Shown here: in pieces, positions 42,101 to 52,603 of the stretch
How positions within the stretch are numbered: position 1 is the stretch's first letter
Layout of the letters: each line of letters opens with the position of its first letter
Source of the DNA: Pseudomonas putida
Lineage (GTDB): Bacteria > Pseudomonadota > Gammaproteobacteria > Pseudomonadales > Pseudomonadaceae
Length of the DNA: 64,000 bases
Direction: 5' to 3'
NCBI RefSeq assembly: GCF_009883635.2
Contig: NZ_CP026115.2
Location: 1,488,001 to 1,552,000 of the forward strand
Notes under the pieces: generated by a model
Database searches by the model: none
What the model saw: only the letters and a program-made list of their open reading frames with translations
Told to the model about the DNA's origin: nothing
Position numbers and translations under genes: made by a program

Positions 42101-43143
42101 TGCCTCCGTGGATGGGCAGGTGCCGCCGGTGCGGCGGCGGGGCTGGCAGGCGCTGCGGCCGGGGCTGCAGGTGGCTGACCCGTAGCGGTCGCTGCCGCCG
42201 GAGTCGCCGGAGTCACCGGAGTCGCCGCCGGATGCTCGGCATTGACTGCAGGTTGACCAGTGCCTTTTCGATCGGCTTCTTCCTGGGCGATCGCTGCGTC
42301 GGTGGCGCGCTGCTCCGGGGTCCGGCGATCACTGAACACCAGCAGCATGTAGCGGCTGCGGTTGAGCGCGGCGGTAGGGATGGCGCGGACGATGGCGAAT
42401 GGCTGGCCGGAATCGTGGATCACTTCATTGACCGTGGCCACCGGGTAGCCGGCCGGGAAGCGCTGGCCCATGCCGGAACTCACCAGCAGGTCGCCTTCCT
42501 TGATGTCGGCGGTGTCGGCGACATGACGCAGCTCGAGGCGCTCCGGGTTGCCGGTGCCGCTGGCGATGGCGCGCAGGCCATTGCGATTGACCTGCACCGG
42601 AATGCTGTGGGTCGTGTCGGTCAGCAGCAGGACCCGCGAGGTATACGGCATCAATTCGACCACCTGGCCCATCAGGCCCCGGGCATCGAGCACCGGTTGG
42701 CCGAGGAACACGCCGTCACGCTCGCCCTTGTTGATGAGGATACGGTGGGTAAACGGGTTGGGGTCGACACCGATCAGCTCGGCTACCTCGACCTTCTCGT
42801 TGACCAGCGCCGAGGAGTTGAGCAGCTCGCGCAGGCGCACGTTCTGCTCGGTCAGGGCCGCCAGCTTCTGCAGGCGCCCCTGCAGCAGCAGGGCTTCGGT
42901 CTTGAGTTTTTCGTTTTCGGCGATCAGCTCGGTGCGGCTGCCGAACTGGCCGGCCACGCCTTGCCACGCTCGCTGCGGCAGGTCGGTGATCCAGTACGAT
43001 TCCATGAGTACCAGGCCCATCTGGCTGCGCACCGGCTTGAGCACGTCGAAACGCGCATCGACAACCATCAACGCGACCGACAGCACCACCAGCACCAGCA
43101 GGCGAACGCCCAGCGAAGGGCCCTTGGAGAAAAGCGGTTTAAT
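42097..43143 (-). CDS. mreC: Rod shape-determining protein MreC (apparent AUU start)
   Basis: A 348-residue bitopic protein if started at ATT 43143. The protein then begins (I/M)KPLFSKGPSLGVRLLVLVVLSVALMVVDAR, giving the expected short basic tail and full membrane helix. GAGGAA sits 6 nt before the ATT, ideal Shine-Dalgarno spacing. No ATG, GTG or TTG exists between the in-frame TGA (43165-43167) and a GTG at 43095, which would cut the helix. The periplasmic part has a coiled coil (AENEKLKTEALLLQGRLQKL) and two beta-barrels. The last 45 residues are Pro/Ala/Thr-rich. Confidence 0.9.
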   Translation of the reverse strand: MKPLFSKGPSLGVRLLVLVVLSVALMVVDARFDVLKPVRSQMGLVLMESYWITDLPQRAWQGVAGQFGSRTELIAENEKLKTEALLLQGRLQKLAALTEQNVRLRELLNSSALVNEKVEVAELIGVDPNPFTHRILINKGERDGVFLGQPVLDARGLMGQVVELMPYTSRVLLLTDTTHSIPVQVNRNGLRAIASGTGNPERLELRHVADTADIKEGDLLVSSGMGQRFPAGYPVATVNEVIHDSGQPFAIVRAIPTAALNRSRYMLLVFSDRRTPEQRATDAAIAQEEADRKGTGQPAVNAEHPAATPVTPATPAAATATGQPPAAPAAAPASPAAAPAAPAHPRRQ

Positions 43144-43250
43144 GGGCCGTTCCTCGTGGACGACTCAGGAGGTCATTGGACATGGGACAACGCACCAGCC
43201 TGTTTGCGGGTTGACGGAAACAACGCCCGGATGGACGCCAGCCCAGCGCA

Positions 43251-43280
43251 TACAGGTAGCACTGCGCGTGCTTACCTGTA
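43251..43280 (-). promoter_or_regulatory. Hairpin in the mreB-mreC intergenic leader
   Basis: Arms 43251-43262 and 43268-43280 pair over 12 bp with one bulged base and a 5-nt loop (arm TACAGGTAGCAC). There is no T run. It lies some 27 nt after the mreB stop and about 110 nt before mreC, fitting a processing site or mRNA stabiliser that keeps MreB above MreC. Confidence 0.45.
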
Positions 43281-43306
43281 AACCGGGCTTTCGAAAGCAG
43301 TGGGGA

Positions 43307-44503
<1,197 letters not shown>

Positions 44504-44548
44504 TCACCGCGGACCCTATTCGGTTCTTTGTTTCCCCAGGAGATCACC

Positions 44549-44836
44549 ATGGCGCTTGAACGCAGCGACGTGGAAAAGATCGCCCATCTGGCCCGTCTGG
44601 GCCTGAATGACGGCGAACTGCCACGCATTACTGACGCCCTGAACAGCATTCTCGGGCTGGTCGACCAGATGCAAGCGGTCGACACCAACGGCATCGAACC
44701 CCTGGCCCACCCCCTGGAGGCCAGCCAGCGCCTGCGCCCTGACCAGGTCACCGAAAGCAACCAGCGCGACGCCTACCAGGCGATCGCACCATCGACCGAA
44801 AGCGGTCTGTACCTGGTTCCGAAAGTCATCGAGTAA
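44549..44836 (+). CDS. gatC: Asp-tRNA(Asn)/Glu-tRNA(Gln) amidotransferase subunit C
   Basis: A 95-residue Gat[28 protein letters not shown] opening, then [26 protein letters not shown] and the VPKVIE C terminus. It stabilises GatA on GatB. ATG 44549 follows CAGGAGATCACC, a good ribosome binding site. It heads the gatCAB operon, divergent from mreB. Confidence 0.96.
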   Translation: MALERSDVEKIAHLARLGLNDGELPRITDALNSILGLVDQMQAVDTNGIEPLAHPLEASQRLRPDQVTESNQRDAYQAIAPSTESGLYLVPKVIE

Positions 44837-44851
44837 GGGATAGAGCCTGCC

Positions 44852-46303
44852 ATGCATGAATTGACCCTGGCCGAGATCGCTCGCGGACTCGCCGACAAGT
44901 CGTTTTCCTCCGAAGAGCTGACCGGCGCCCTGCTGGCGCGCGTCAAGCAGATCGACCCACAGATCAACAGCTTCATCAGCGTCACCGAAGAGCTGGCCCT
45001 GGGCCAGGCGCGTGCCGCCGACGCCCGTCGCGCCGCTGGCGAGAACGGCGCGCTGCTCGGTGCACCGATCGCCCACAAGGACCTGTTCTGCACCCTCGGC
45101 GTACGCACCAGCTGCGGCTCGAAGATGCTCGACAACTTCAAGGCGCCGTACGACGCCACCGTGGTCGCCAAGCTGGCCGAAGCCGGCATGGTCACCCTGG
45201 GCAAGACCAACATGGACGAGTTCGCCATGGGTTCGGCCAACGAATCCAGCCACTACGGCGCGGTGAAGAACCCGTGGAACCTCGAGCACGTGCCTGGTGG
45301 CTCGTCCGGTGGTTCGGCCGCCGCCGTGGCCGCGCGCCTGCTGCCGGCCACCACCGGCACCGACACCGGGGGCTCGATCCGCCAGCCGGCGGCACTGACC
45401 AACCTCACCGGCCTCAAGCCGACGTACGGTCGTGTATCGCGCTGGGGCATGATCGCCTACGCCTCCAGCCTCGACCAGGGTGGCCCACTGGCACGCACCG
45501 CCGAAGACTGCGCCCTGCTGCTGCAAGGCATGGCTGGCTTCGACGCCAAGGATTCCACCAGCATCGACGAGCCGGTACCGGATTACAGCGCTGGCCTCAA
45601 CGGCTCGCTGCAGGGCCTGCGCATCGGCCTGCCGAAGGAGTACTTCGGTGCCGGCCTCGACCCGCGCATCGCCGAGCTGGTCCAGGCCAGCGTCAAGGAG
45701 CTGGAAAAGCTCGGTGCGGTGGTCAAGGAAATCAGCCTGCCGAACATGCAGCATGCCATTCCGGCGTACTACGTGATCGCGCCTGCAGAAGCCTCCTCCA
45801 ACCTGTCGCGTTTCGACGGCGTGCGCTTCGGCTACCGCTGCGAAGAGCCAAAAGACCTGACCGACCTGTACAAGCGCTCCCGTGGCGAAGGCTTCGGCGC
45901 CGAAGTGCAGCGCCGCATCATGGTCGGCACCTACGCCCTGTCGGCCGGCTACTATGACGCCTACTACGTCAAGGCGCAGCAGATCCGCCGCCTGATCAAG
46001 AACGACTTCATGGCCGCGTTCAACGATGTCGACCTGATCCTCGGCCCGACCACGCCGAACCCGGCCTGGAAGCTTGGCGCCAAGAGCAGCGACCCGGTCG
46101 CCGCCTACCTGGAAGACGTCTACACCATCACCGCCAACCTGGCGGGCCTGCCGGGCCTGTCGATGCCAGCCGGCTTCGTCGATGGCCTGCCGGTCGGCGT
46201 GCAGCTGCTGGCCCCGTACTTCCAGGAAGGCCGCCTGCTCAACGTCGCGCACCGTTACCAGCAAGTCACCGACTGGCACACCCGCGCCCCTAACGGCTTC
46301 TGA
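44852..46303 (+). CDS. gatA: Asp-tRNA(Asn)/Glu-tRNA(Gln) amidotransferase subunit A
   Basis: A 483-residue amidase-signature glutaminase. The Ser-cisSer-Lys triad is visible as Lys in [11 protein letters not shown], the glycine-serine loop [18 protein letters not shown], and [13 protein letters not shown]. It releases ammonia from glutamine for GatB. It starts 15 bp after gatC. Confidence 0.97.
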   Translation: MHELTLAEIARGLADKSFSSEELTGALLARVKQIDPQINSFISVTEELALGQARAADARRAAGENGALLGAPIAHKDLFCTLGVRTSCGSKMLDNFKAPYDATVVAKLAEAGMVTLGKTNMDEFAMGSANESSHYGAVKNPWNLEHVPGGSSGGSAAAVAARLLPATTGTDTGGSIRQPAALTNLTGLKPTYGRVSRWGMIAYASSLDQGGPLARTAEDCALLLQGMAGFDAKDSTSIDEPVPDYSAGLNGSLQGLRIGLPKEYFGAGLDPRIAELVQASVKELEKLGAVVKEISLPNMQHAIPAYYVIAPAEASSNLSRFDGVRFGYRCEEPKDLTDLYKRSRGEGFGAEVQRRIMVGTYALSAGYYDAYYVKAQQIRRLIKNDFMAAFNDVDLILGPTTPNPAWKLGAKSSDPVAAYLEDVYTITANLAGLPGLSMPAGFVDGLPVGVQLLAPYFQEGRLLNVAHRYQQVTDWHTRAPNGF

Positions 46304-46314
46304 GGAATTCACAC

Positions 46315-47760
46315 ATGCAATGGGAAGTTGTGATCGGGCTGGAGATTCATACCCAGCTGGCCACCCAGTCGAAGATCTTCTCCGGCAGCGCCACCACCTT
46401 CGGCTCCGAGCCGAACACCCAGGCCAGCCTGGTTGACCTGGGGATGCCCGGCGTACTGCCGGTGCTGAACCAGGAAGCCGTGCGCATGGCCTGCATGTTC
46501 GGCCTGGCGATCGATGCCGAAATCGGCAAGCGCAACGTGTTCGCGCGCAAGAACTACTTCTACCCCGACCTGCCCAAGGGCTACCAGATCAGCCAGATGG
46601 ACCTGCCGATCGTCGGCAAGGGCCACCTGGATATCGCCCTGGAAGACGGCACCATCAAGCGCATCGGCGTTACCCGCGCGCACCTGGAAGAAGACGCCGG
46701 CAAGAGCCTGCACGAAGACTTCAGCGGCTCCACCGGCATCGACCTGAACCGCGCCGGTACGCCGCTGCTGGAAATCGTCTCCGAGCCGGACATGCGCAGC
46801 GCCAAGGAAGCCGTGGCCTACGTCAAGGCCATCCACGCCCTGGTGCGTTACCTGGGCATCTGTGACGGCAACATGGCCGAAGGCTCGCTGCGCTGCGACT
46901 GCAACGTGTCGATCCGCCCGAAAGGCCAGGCCGAGTTCGGCACCCGCTGCGAGATCAAGAACGTCAACTCGTTCCGCTTCATCGAGCGCGCGATCAACAG
47001 CGAAATCCAGCGCCAGATCGACCTGATCGAGGACGGCGGCAAGGTGGTGCAGGAAACCCGCCTGTACGACCCGAACAAGGACGAGACCCGCTCCATGCGC
47101 AGCAAGGAGGAGGCCAACGACTACCGTTACTTCCCCGACCCGGACCTGCTGCCGGTGGTGATCGAGGACAGCTTCCTCGAGACCGTCCGCGCCGGCCTGC
47201 CGGAGCTGCCGCCACAGAAGGTCGAGCGCTTCCAGAGCCAGTACGGCCTGTCGGCCTACGACGCCAACGTATTGGCTTCAAGCCGCGAACAGGCGGACTA
47301 CTTCGAAGAAGTGGTGAAGATCGGTGGCGACGCCAAACTGGCCGCCAACTGGGTCATGGTCGAGCTGGGCAGCCTGCTGAACAAGCTGGGCATCGAGATC
47401 GACCAGGCGCCGGTCAGCGCCGCGCACCTGGGCGGTATGCTGCTGCGCATTCGCGACAACACCATCAGCGGCAAGATTGCCAAGACCGTGTTCGAGGCCA
47501 TGGCCGCCGGTGAGGGCGATGCCGACAGCATCATCGAGAGCAAAGGCCTCAAGCAGGTCACCGACACCGGTGCGATCGACAAGATGCTCGACGAAATGCT
47601 CGCTGCCAACGCCGAGCAGGTCGAACAGTACCGCTCCGCCGACGAGGCCAAGCGCGGCAAGATGTTCGGCTTCTTCGTCGGCCAGGCGATGAAGGCGTCC
47701 AAAGGCAAGGCCAACCCGGGGCAGGTGAACCAATTGCTCAAGGCCAAGCTCGAAGGTTGA
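46315..47760 (+). CDS. gatB: Asp-tRNA(Asn)/Glu-tRNA(Gln) amidotransferase subunit B
   Basis: A 481-residue kinase-like amidotransferase subunit. It begins [24 protein letters not shown] and has [22 protein letters not shown] and the [22 protein letters not shown] region. The C-terminal YqeY-like tail binds tRNA. In pseudomonads the complex makes Asn-tRNA from mischarged Asp-tRNA. It starts 11 bp after gatA; a REP pair follows. Confidence 0.97.
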   Translation: MQWEVVIGLEIHTQLATQSKIFSGSATTFGSEPNTQASLVDLGMPGVLPVLNQEAVRMACMFGLAIDAEIGKRNVFARKNYFYPDLPKGYQISQMDLPIVGKGHLDIALEDGTIKRIGVTRAHLEEDAGKSLHEDFSGSTGIDLNRAGTPLLEIVSEPDMRSAKEAVAYVKAIHALVRYLGICDGNMAEGSLRCDCNVSIRPKGQAEFGTRCEIKNVNSFRFIERAINSEIQRQIDLIEDGGKVVQETRLYDPNKDETRSMRSKEEANDYRYFPDPDLLPVVIEDSFLETVRAGLPELPPQKVERFQSQYGLSAYDANVLASSREQADYFEEVVKIGGDAKLAANWVMVELGSLLNKLGIEIDQAPVSAAHLGGMLLRIRDNTISGKIAKTVFEAMAAGEGDADSIIESKGLKQVTDTGAIDKMLDEMLAANAEQVEQYRSADEAKRGKMFGFFVGQAMKASKGKANPGQVNQLLKAKLEG

Positions 47761-47775
47761 GCTGAAAAAAGCGGC

Positions 47776-47874
47776 GAGGGCTTTGCCCTCGATCGCGGAT
47801 GAATCCGCTCCTAAAGAGGATAGCGACACGCCTGTAGGAGCGGATTCATCCGCGATGGGCCGCACAGCGGCCCC
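47776..47874. repeat. Inverted pair of REP elements
   Basis: Perfect 22-nt arms at 47792-47813 and 47835-47856 (core TAGGAGCGGATTCATCCGCG). They are flanked by a GAGGGC/GCCCTC hairpin and a GGCCGC/GCGGCC hairpin. The core differs from the pairs near 1250 and 4300, so a second REP subtype is present. It fills the gap from gatB to the RlpA-like gene. Confidence 0.82.
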
Positions 47875-47894
47875 AATGCACCGGAGCATCCGAA

Positions 47895-48269
47895 TTGCTA
47901 AAACGATCCCTAGGTACGCTAGCCCTCTTCTCTGTCCTGGCCGGCTGCGCCAGCCACGACATCGACCCGCGCGGTTACAACCAAACCGGCACCGCCTCCT
48001 TTTACGGCTCGCGCCATCATGGCAAACGCACCGCCAGCGGCGAACCGTTCAACCAGCATGGTCTCACCGCCGCCCACCGCAGCCTGCCATTCGGCAGCCG
48101 GGTGCTGGTCACCAACCTGGCCAACGATCGCAGCGTGGTGGTCCGTATCAACGACCGCGGCCCGCATACCCGCGGCCGGTTGATCGACCTGTCACGTGCC
48201 GCAGCAGAAAAAATCGGCATGCTCCGTAGCGGAACGGCGCGCGTCCGGGTACAAGGTCTGAGCGACTGA
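47895..48269 (+). CDS. Small RlpA-like double-psi beta-barrel lipoprotein
   Basis: A 124-residue lipoprotein: signal [18 protein letters not shown] with lipobox LAGC, Cys18. The rest is one RlpA-type DPBB domain ([37 protein letters not shown], then [28 protein letters not shown]) with the conserved Asp in INDRGP. It has no SPOR domain, unlike full RlpA, which cleaves naked septal glycan. The start codon is TTG at 47895, with GGAG nine bases upstream; no ATG is in frame nearby. Confidence 0.88.
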   Translation: MLKRSLGTLALFSVLAGCASHDIDPRGYNQTGTASFYGSRHHGKRTASGEPFNQHGLTAAHRSLPFGSRVLVTNLANDRSVVVRINDRGPHTRGRLIDLSRAAAEKIGMLRSGTARVRVQGLSD

Positions 48270-48341
48270 CCTGACACCCGTCCTGACTGGAGCCCGATTA
48301 TTTTCGACCTGGCCACCCTCCCCACCTTCAGCCTGCTGCAA

Positions 48342-49385
48342 ATGGGCGTTGCCCTGCTGCTGCTGATCGCCGGAGCCGAGCTCCTGGTGCGCGCCGCCCT
48401 GCGCCTGGCCCAGCGCCTGCACGTGCGACCACTGATCATCGGCTTGAGCCTGGTGGCCTTCGGCAGTACCGCGCCACAGCTGACCGTGAGCCTGCAAGCC
48501 GCTTATCAAGGTGCGCCCGATGTGGCCGTGGGCAGCGTGATCGGCAGCAACATCTTCAATGTACTGGTCATCCTCGGCCTGGCCGCGCTGATCATCCCGC
48601 TGCGGGTATCACGCCAACTGGTGCGCCTGGACATCCCGTTGATGATCGTCGCCAGCGGCCTGGTCTATGCGCTCTGTGCCAATGGCCACCTGGGCCGGGC
48701 CGAAGGGTTGCTGCTGCTGCTCGCCCTGGCCGGCTACCTGGCCATGCTGTGGCACCAGTCTCGCCACTATGCCCGCACCTATCCCGCCCAGCATGCCGGG
48801 GCTGCCAGCGCCGGGCGCTTCTGGTCCGGAACACTGCTGCAGGTCCTGTTCGGCCTTGGCCTGCTGAGCCTGGCCGGCCACCTGCTATTGGAAGCGGCCG
48901 TTGAAGTGGCCACCGATCTCGGCCTGTCCGAACGCGTCATCGGCCTGACTGTGGTTGCCGTGTGCACGTCCCTGCCTGAGCTTGCCGCCGCGCTGGTCGC
49001 TGCCATTCGCGGCGAGCGGGAGATTGCGGTCGGTACGGTGATCGGCAGCAACCTGTTCAACCTGCTGGCAGTGCTCGGCCTGACGGCGCTGATCACCCCC
49101 GAGCCGCTGAGCATCTCGCCGAATGCGCTGGCTTTCGACCTTCCGGTAATGCTGGGTGTCGCAGCCCTGAGCCTGCCCGTGTTCTACTCCGGCTACCGTG
49201 TCACCCGCGTCGAGGGACTGGTGTTCCTCTGCCTGTATGTGGTCTATGGCCTGCATGTGGCAGCCTTCACCATGGGCATGCCACTGGCCGGCCGCCTGGA
49301 GCGGTTGATGCTGTTCTATGTGCTACCGGTGCTAGGTGCGGTGCTGCTGTTTACCACCGTACGTGCCTGGCGGCGACAGCATTAA
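48342..49385 (+). CDS. Calcium/sodium antiporter (CaCA family, YrbG-like)
   Basis: A membrane exchanger of at least 347 residues with about ten hydrophobic segments. The two alpha repeats are visible: IIGLSLVAFGSTAPQLTVSLQAA with GSVIGSNIFNVLVILGL, and IGLTVVAVCTSLPELAAALVAA with GTVIGSNLFNLLAVLGL. ATG 48342 is the first canonical start but has a poor ribosome site. The frame is open back to 48270, and ATT codons at 48297 and 48300 follow TGGAG closely, giving a 361-362-residue protein. The start is therefore uncertain. Confidence 0.9.
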   Translation: MGVALLLLIAGAELLVRAALRLAQRLHVRPLIIGLSLVAFGSTAPQLTVSLQAAYQGAPDVAVGSVIGSNIFNVLVILGLAALIIPLRVSRQLVRLDIPLMIVASGLVYALCANGHLGRAEGLLLLLALAGYLAMLWHQSRHYARTYPAQHAGAASAGRFWSGTLLQVLFGLGLLSLAGHLLLEAAVEVATDLGLSERVIGLTVVAVCTSLPELAAALVAAIRGEREIAVGTVIGSNLFNLLAVLGLTALITPEPLSISPNALAFDLPVMLGVAALSLPVFYSGYRVTRVEGLVFLCLYVVYGLHVAAFTMGMPLAGRLERLMLFYVLPVLGAVLLFTTVRAWRRQH

Positions 49386-49416
49386 GGCAGGACAGTGCAT
49401 GCCTTGGGCCTTTTTT
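49384..49416 (+). terminator. Weak terminator after the Ca/Na antiporter gene
   Basis: AAGGCA (49384-49389) pairs with TGCCTT (49400-49405), and six T follow at 49411-49416. It lies in the 87-bp gap to the convergent aroP gene. Confidence 0.4.
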
Positions 49417-49472
49417 CGCCTGTGAGATCGAGCGACGCGCGGGCGGCGCTCGGTCTCAATGGCGATAAAAAT

Positions 49473-50834
49473 CTAACGACGAACCTGGCGAGCCTTCTTC
49501 AGCTTGAAGGCCACCCACAGCACCGCAATCCACCCCGGAATCAGCATCACCGAGATGCGAATCGGCGGGGTCAGGTACATCACCACCAGGATCAGTACGA
49601 TGAACGCCAGGCACAGGTAGTTGGTCAGCGGGTGCCCCCAGCTCTGGTAGAACGGGGTAATCCCTGCCGCCAGCTTGGCTTTGCGGAACTTCAGGTGGGT
49701 AATGCTGATGCTGGCCCAGTTGATCACCAGCGCCGACACCGCCAGCGCCATCAACAGGCCGAACGCCTCACCGGGCATCAGGTAGTTGATCACCACGCAC
49801 ATGCCGGTAGCAAAGGCCGAAACGCCCAACGCCGTCAATGGCACGCCGCTGCGGCTGACCTTGAGCAGCTGGCGTGGCGCATCCCCCTGGCTGGCCAGGC
49901 CGAACAGCATGCGGCTGTTGGCGTACACGCAACTGTTGTACACCGACAGCGCGGCAGTCAGTACCACGATGTTGAGGATGGTCGCCACCAGGTCGCTGTC
50001 CAGCTCGTGGAAGATCATCACGAACGGGCTGCCGCCCTGCACCACTTTCTGCCAAGGGTACAGCGACAACAGTACGGCCAGGGCGCCGATGTAGAAGATC
50101 AGGATGCGGTAGACCACCTGGTTGGTCGCCTTGGGGATGCTCTGGCGCGGGTTGTCGGCCTCGGCGGCGGTAATACCGACCAGCTCCAGGCCACCGAACG
50201 AGAACATGATCACCGCCAGCGCCATCACCAGCCCGGTCACGCCATTGGGGAAGAACCCGCCGTATTGCCACAGGTTGGCCACGCTGGCATCGGGGCCGCC
50301 GTGACCGCTGGCGAGCATCCAGGCGCCGAAGCCGATCATGCTGACGATGGCCACCACCTTGACCAGGGCGAACCAGAACTCCATTTCGCCATAGACCTTC
50401 ACCTGGGTGAGGTTGATCAGGTTGATCACCACGAAGAAGATCGCCGCCGTGGCCCAGGTCGGGAACTCCGGCCACCAGTACTGCACATAGATACCCACGG
50501 CAGTGAGCTCGGCCATGCCGACCAGCACATACACCACCCAGTAGTTCCAACCGGAGACGAACCCGGCGAACTCGCTCCAGTATTGGTGGGCGAAGTGGCT
50601 GAAGCTGCCAGCGACCGGCTCCTCGACCACCATTTCACCCAATTGGCGCATGATGAAAAAGGCCATCAGACCGGCGATGGCGTAACCCAGCAAAACGGAG
50701 GGGCCGGCCAGCTGGATGGTCTGGGCGATGCCCAGAAACAGCCCGGTGCCGACGGCACCACCCAGCGCGATCAGCTGGATATGGCGATTCTTCAACCCGC
50801 GCTTCAGCTGCTCGGGCGTGCTCTGGTCTTGCAT
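49473..50834 (-). CDS. aroP: Aromatic amino acid permease AroP-like
   Basis: A 453-residue APC-family permease with 12 predicted helices. From LKRGLKNRHIQLIALGGAVGTGLFLG through RQLGEMVVEEPVAGSFSHFAHQYW and SFGGLELVGITAAEADNP it follows E. coli AroP almost word for word, so general aromatic amino acid uptake (Phe, Tyr, Trp) is likely; PheP-like specificity cannot be excluded. It stands alone, 58 bp from the AEC gene on the same strand. Confidence 0.92.
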   Translation of the reverse strand: MQDQSTPEQLKRGLKNRHIQLIALGGAVGTGLFLGIAQTIQLAGPSVLLGYAIAGLMAFFIMRQLGEMVVEEPVAGSFSHFAHQYWSEFAGFVSGWNYWVVYVLVGMAELTAVGIYVQYWWPEFPTWATAAIFFVVINLINLTQVKVYGEMEFWFALVKVVAIVSMIGFGAWMLASGHGGPDASVANLWQYGGFFPNGVTGLVMALAVIMFSFGGLELVGITAAEADNPRQSIPKATNQVVYRILIFYIGALAVLLSLYPWQKVVQGGSPFVMIFHELDSDLVATILNIVVLTAALSVYNSCVYANSRMLFGLASQGDAPRQLLKVSRSGVPLTALGVSAFATGMCVVINYLMPGEAFGLLMALAVSALVINWASISITHLKFRKAKLAAGITPFYQSWGHPLTNYLCLAFIVLILVVMYLTPPIRISVMLIPGWIAVLWVAFKLKKARQVRR

Positions 50835-50891
50835 GAAGTGTCCTTTGGCTCAGTGAGGCAGTGTTGTTGCTGTTGTTTTGCAGACAAGGAT

Positions 50892-51833
50892 CTAGATCCA
50901 TCCGCCCCACTGCAAGATGAAAATACCAATGTTGGTGGTGATCGCCGCCATTAACGTGGTGATCACGATGATCGACGCCGCCAGTTCATGGTTGCCGTTG
51001 GCTGCGCGAGCCATGACATAACTGGCCGCCGCCGTCGGGCTGCCGATGTACAGGAACAGGATGCCCAGCTCGGCCCCACGGAAACCGCACAACCAGGCAC
51101 CCAGGGTGCCGATCAGCGGTAGCCAGACCATCTTCACCAGGCTGGCATCGATGGCCAGCTTGCCGCTGTCGCGCAGCGCCGCCAGCGACAAGGTGCCGCC
51201 GATGCAGATCAGCGCCAGCGGCAGGGTCATCTGTGCCAGGTAGTCGCCCGAGGTGAGCAGCCAGTTGGGCAGCGGCACCTGGCCATAAGCCATCGGCGTG
51301 GCCACCAGCACGCTGATGATCAGCGGGTTGCTGAAGATGCTCTTGCAGATGCTCCAGGGGTCGGACTTGAGGTCCGGGCTGTACACCGCCAGCACCACCG
51401 ACGATAGCGAGTTGTACATGAGGATCACCAGGCCGGCGAGCACCGCCCCCAGGGAGATGCCGTAGTCGCCATAGAGACTGGCGGCCAGGGCCAGGCCGAT
51501 CACGCCGTTGTTGCCGCGGAACGCGCCCTGGGTGTAGATGCCGCGGTCGGCCAGCGGGCTGCGCCAGATGGCCATGCCCCAGGACACGGCGAAGCCGACC
51601 AGAGTGGCGGCGACGAAGTAGAGGATGACCTTGGGCTGCACCGCCGTGGCCAGGTCGGCGTGATAGATGCCGAGGAACAGCAACGCCGGCATGCAGACGT
51701 TGAACACCAGCTGCGAGGCGACGCGATTGAAATTGTCGTCGATCAGGTGGATGCGTTTGAGCAACACGCCCATGAACAGCATGGCGAAAACGGGCGCCGT
51801 GATGTTCAGCGTCTGGATGAGAAGGGCGAGCAT
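50892..51833 (-). CDS. AEC-family transporter (auxin efflux carrier type)
   Basis: A 313-residue protein with ten hydrophobic segments in two five-helix halves. The family motifs are VFNVCMPALLFLGIY in the first half and LPLALICIGGTLSL in the second. Relatives carry malonate or other dicarboxylates and amino acids; the substrate is not predictable here. ATG 51833 is chosen over a TTG at 51839. A REP pair separates it from roxR. Confidence 0.88.
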   Translation of the reverse strand: MLALLIQTLNITAPVFAMLFMGVLLKRIHLIDDNFNRVASQLVFNVCMPALLFLGIYHADLATAVQPKVILYFVAATLVGFAVSWGMAIWRSPLADRGIYTQGAFRGNNGVIGLALAASLYGDYGISLGAVLAGLVILMYNSLSSVVLAVYSPDLKSDPWSICKSIFSNPLIISVLVATPMAYGQVPLPNWLLTSGDYLAQMTLPLALICIGGTLSLAALRDSGKLAIDASLVKMVWLPLIGTLGAWLCGFRGAELGILFLYIGSPTAAASYVMARAANGNHELAASIIVITTLMAAITTNIGIFILQWGGWI

Positions 51834-51940
51834 GCGCAAGCGGTCCTGAAAGGTTTGCCGTTAGGCGGCTAATGATACGCCAACGCGTCAGGAATTGCGG
51901 GGATCGTGGAGGACTATCTTGATAGACCTGTGCCGGCCCT

Positions 51941-52024
51941 TTCGCGGGGCAAGCCCGCTCCTACAGGTTCACCGCCGGCCCAGGGCCTGATGAAAATCCT
52001 GTAGGAGCGGGCTTGCCCCGCGAA
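51941..52024. repeat. Inverted pair of REP elements
   Basis: Perfect 27-nt arms at 51941-51967 and 51998-52024 (core TAGGAGCGGGCTTGCCCCGCG) with a 30-nt spacer. This is the commonest P. putida REP core. The right arm ends 16 nt from the roxR stop codon, so it could stabilise or terminate the roxSR transcript. Confidence 0.85.
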
Positions 52025-52039
52025 GAAGCCAACACCGTC

Positions 52040-52603
52040 TCAGCGGCGTACGGGGCGCTTCTGCAGTTTGCGCTGCAGGGTACGGCGGTGCATGCCCAGC
52101 GCCCGCGCGGTGGCGGAGATATTGCCTTCGTGCTCGTTCAGCACGCGCTGGATGTGCTCCCACTGCAGGCGGTCCACCGACATCGGGTTTTCCGGCACCA
52201 GCGAATCCAGGTCGGCATGCTCCGACAGCAGCGCGGCCAGCACGTCGTCAGCGTCGGCCGGCTTGCACAGGTAGTTGCAGGCACCGCGCTTGACCGCCTC
52301 GACGGCGGTGGCGATGCTCGAGTAACCGGTCAGGATCACCACGCGCATCTCCGGGTCCAGCTCCAGCAACTTGGGCAGCAGCACCAGGCCCGAGTCGCCT
52401 TCCATCTTCAGGTCCAGCGTGGCGTAGTCCGGCAGGTCCTGCTGGGCCAGGATCAGGCCTTCCTCGGCGGACCCAGCAGTGCTCACGCGGAAACCACGGC
52501 GGCTCATGGCGCGGGCCATGACCCGGGTAAAGGTGGCGTCATCGTCCACCAGCAGCAGGTGCGGCAGCTCTTCGCCTTCGACCTGGTTTTCTTCGCTCAT
52601 CAT
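52040..52603 (-). CDS. roxR: Response regulator RoxR (RegA/PrrA family)
   Basis: A 187-residue regulator. The receiver domain has acidic residues LLLVDDDAT, phospho-acceptor Asp64 (ATLDLKMEGDSG) and Lys in YLCKPAD. The C-terminal Fis-type helix-turn-helix (EGNISATARALGMHRRTLQRKLQKRP) binds DNA. RoxR controls redox and respiratory-oxidase genes in P. putida. Its start overlaps the roxS stop; ATG 52600 is an alternative. Confidence 0.94.
   Translation of the reverse strand: MMSEENQVEGEELPHLLLVDDDATFTRVMARAMSRRGFRVSTAGSAEEGLILAQQDLPDYATLDLKMEGDSGLVLLPKLLELDPEMRVVILTGYSSIATAVEAVKRGACNYLCKPADADDVLAALLSEHADLDSLVPENPMSVDRLQWEHIQRVLNEHEGNISATARALGMHRRTLQRKLQKRPVRR

Noticed and set aside
44516..46312. 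598-codon open frame antisense to gatC and gatA
   Set aside because: Spans two certain genes and their ribosome binding sites; no family similarity.
47776..47874. REP inverted arms considered as CRISPR-like repeats
   Set aside because: Only two inverted copies, no direct repeats with spacers and no cas genes anywhere in the window.
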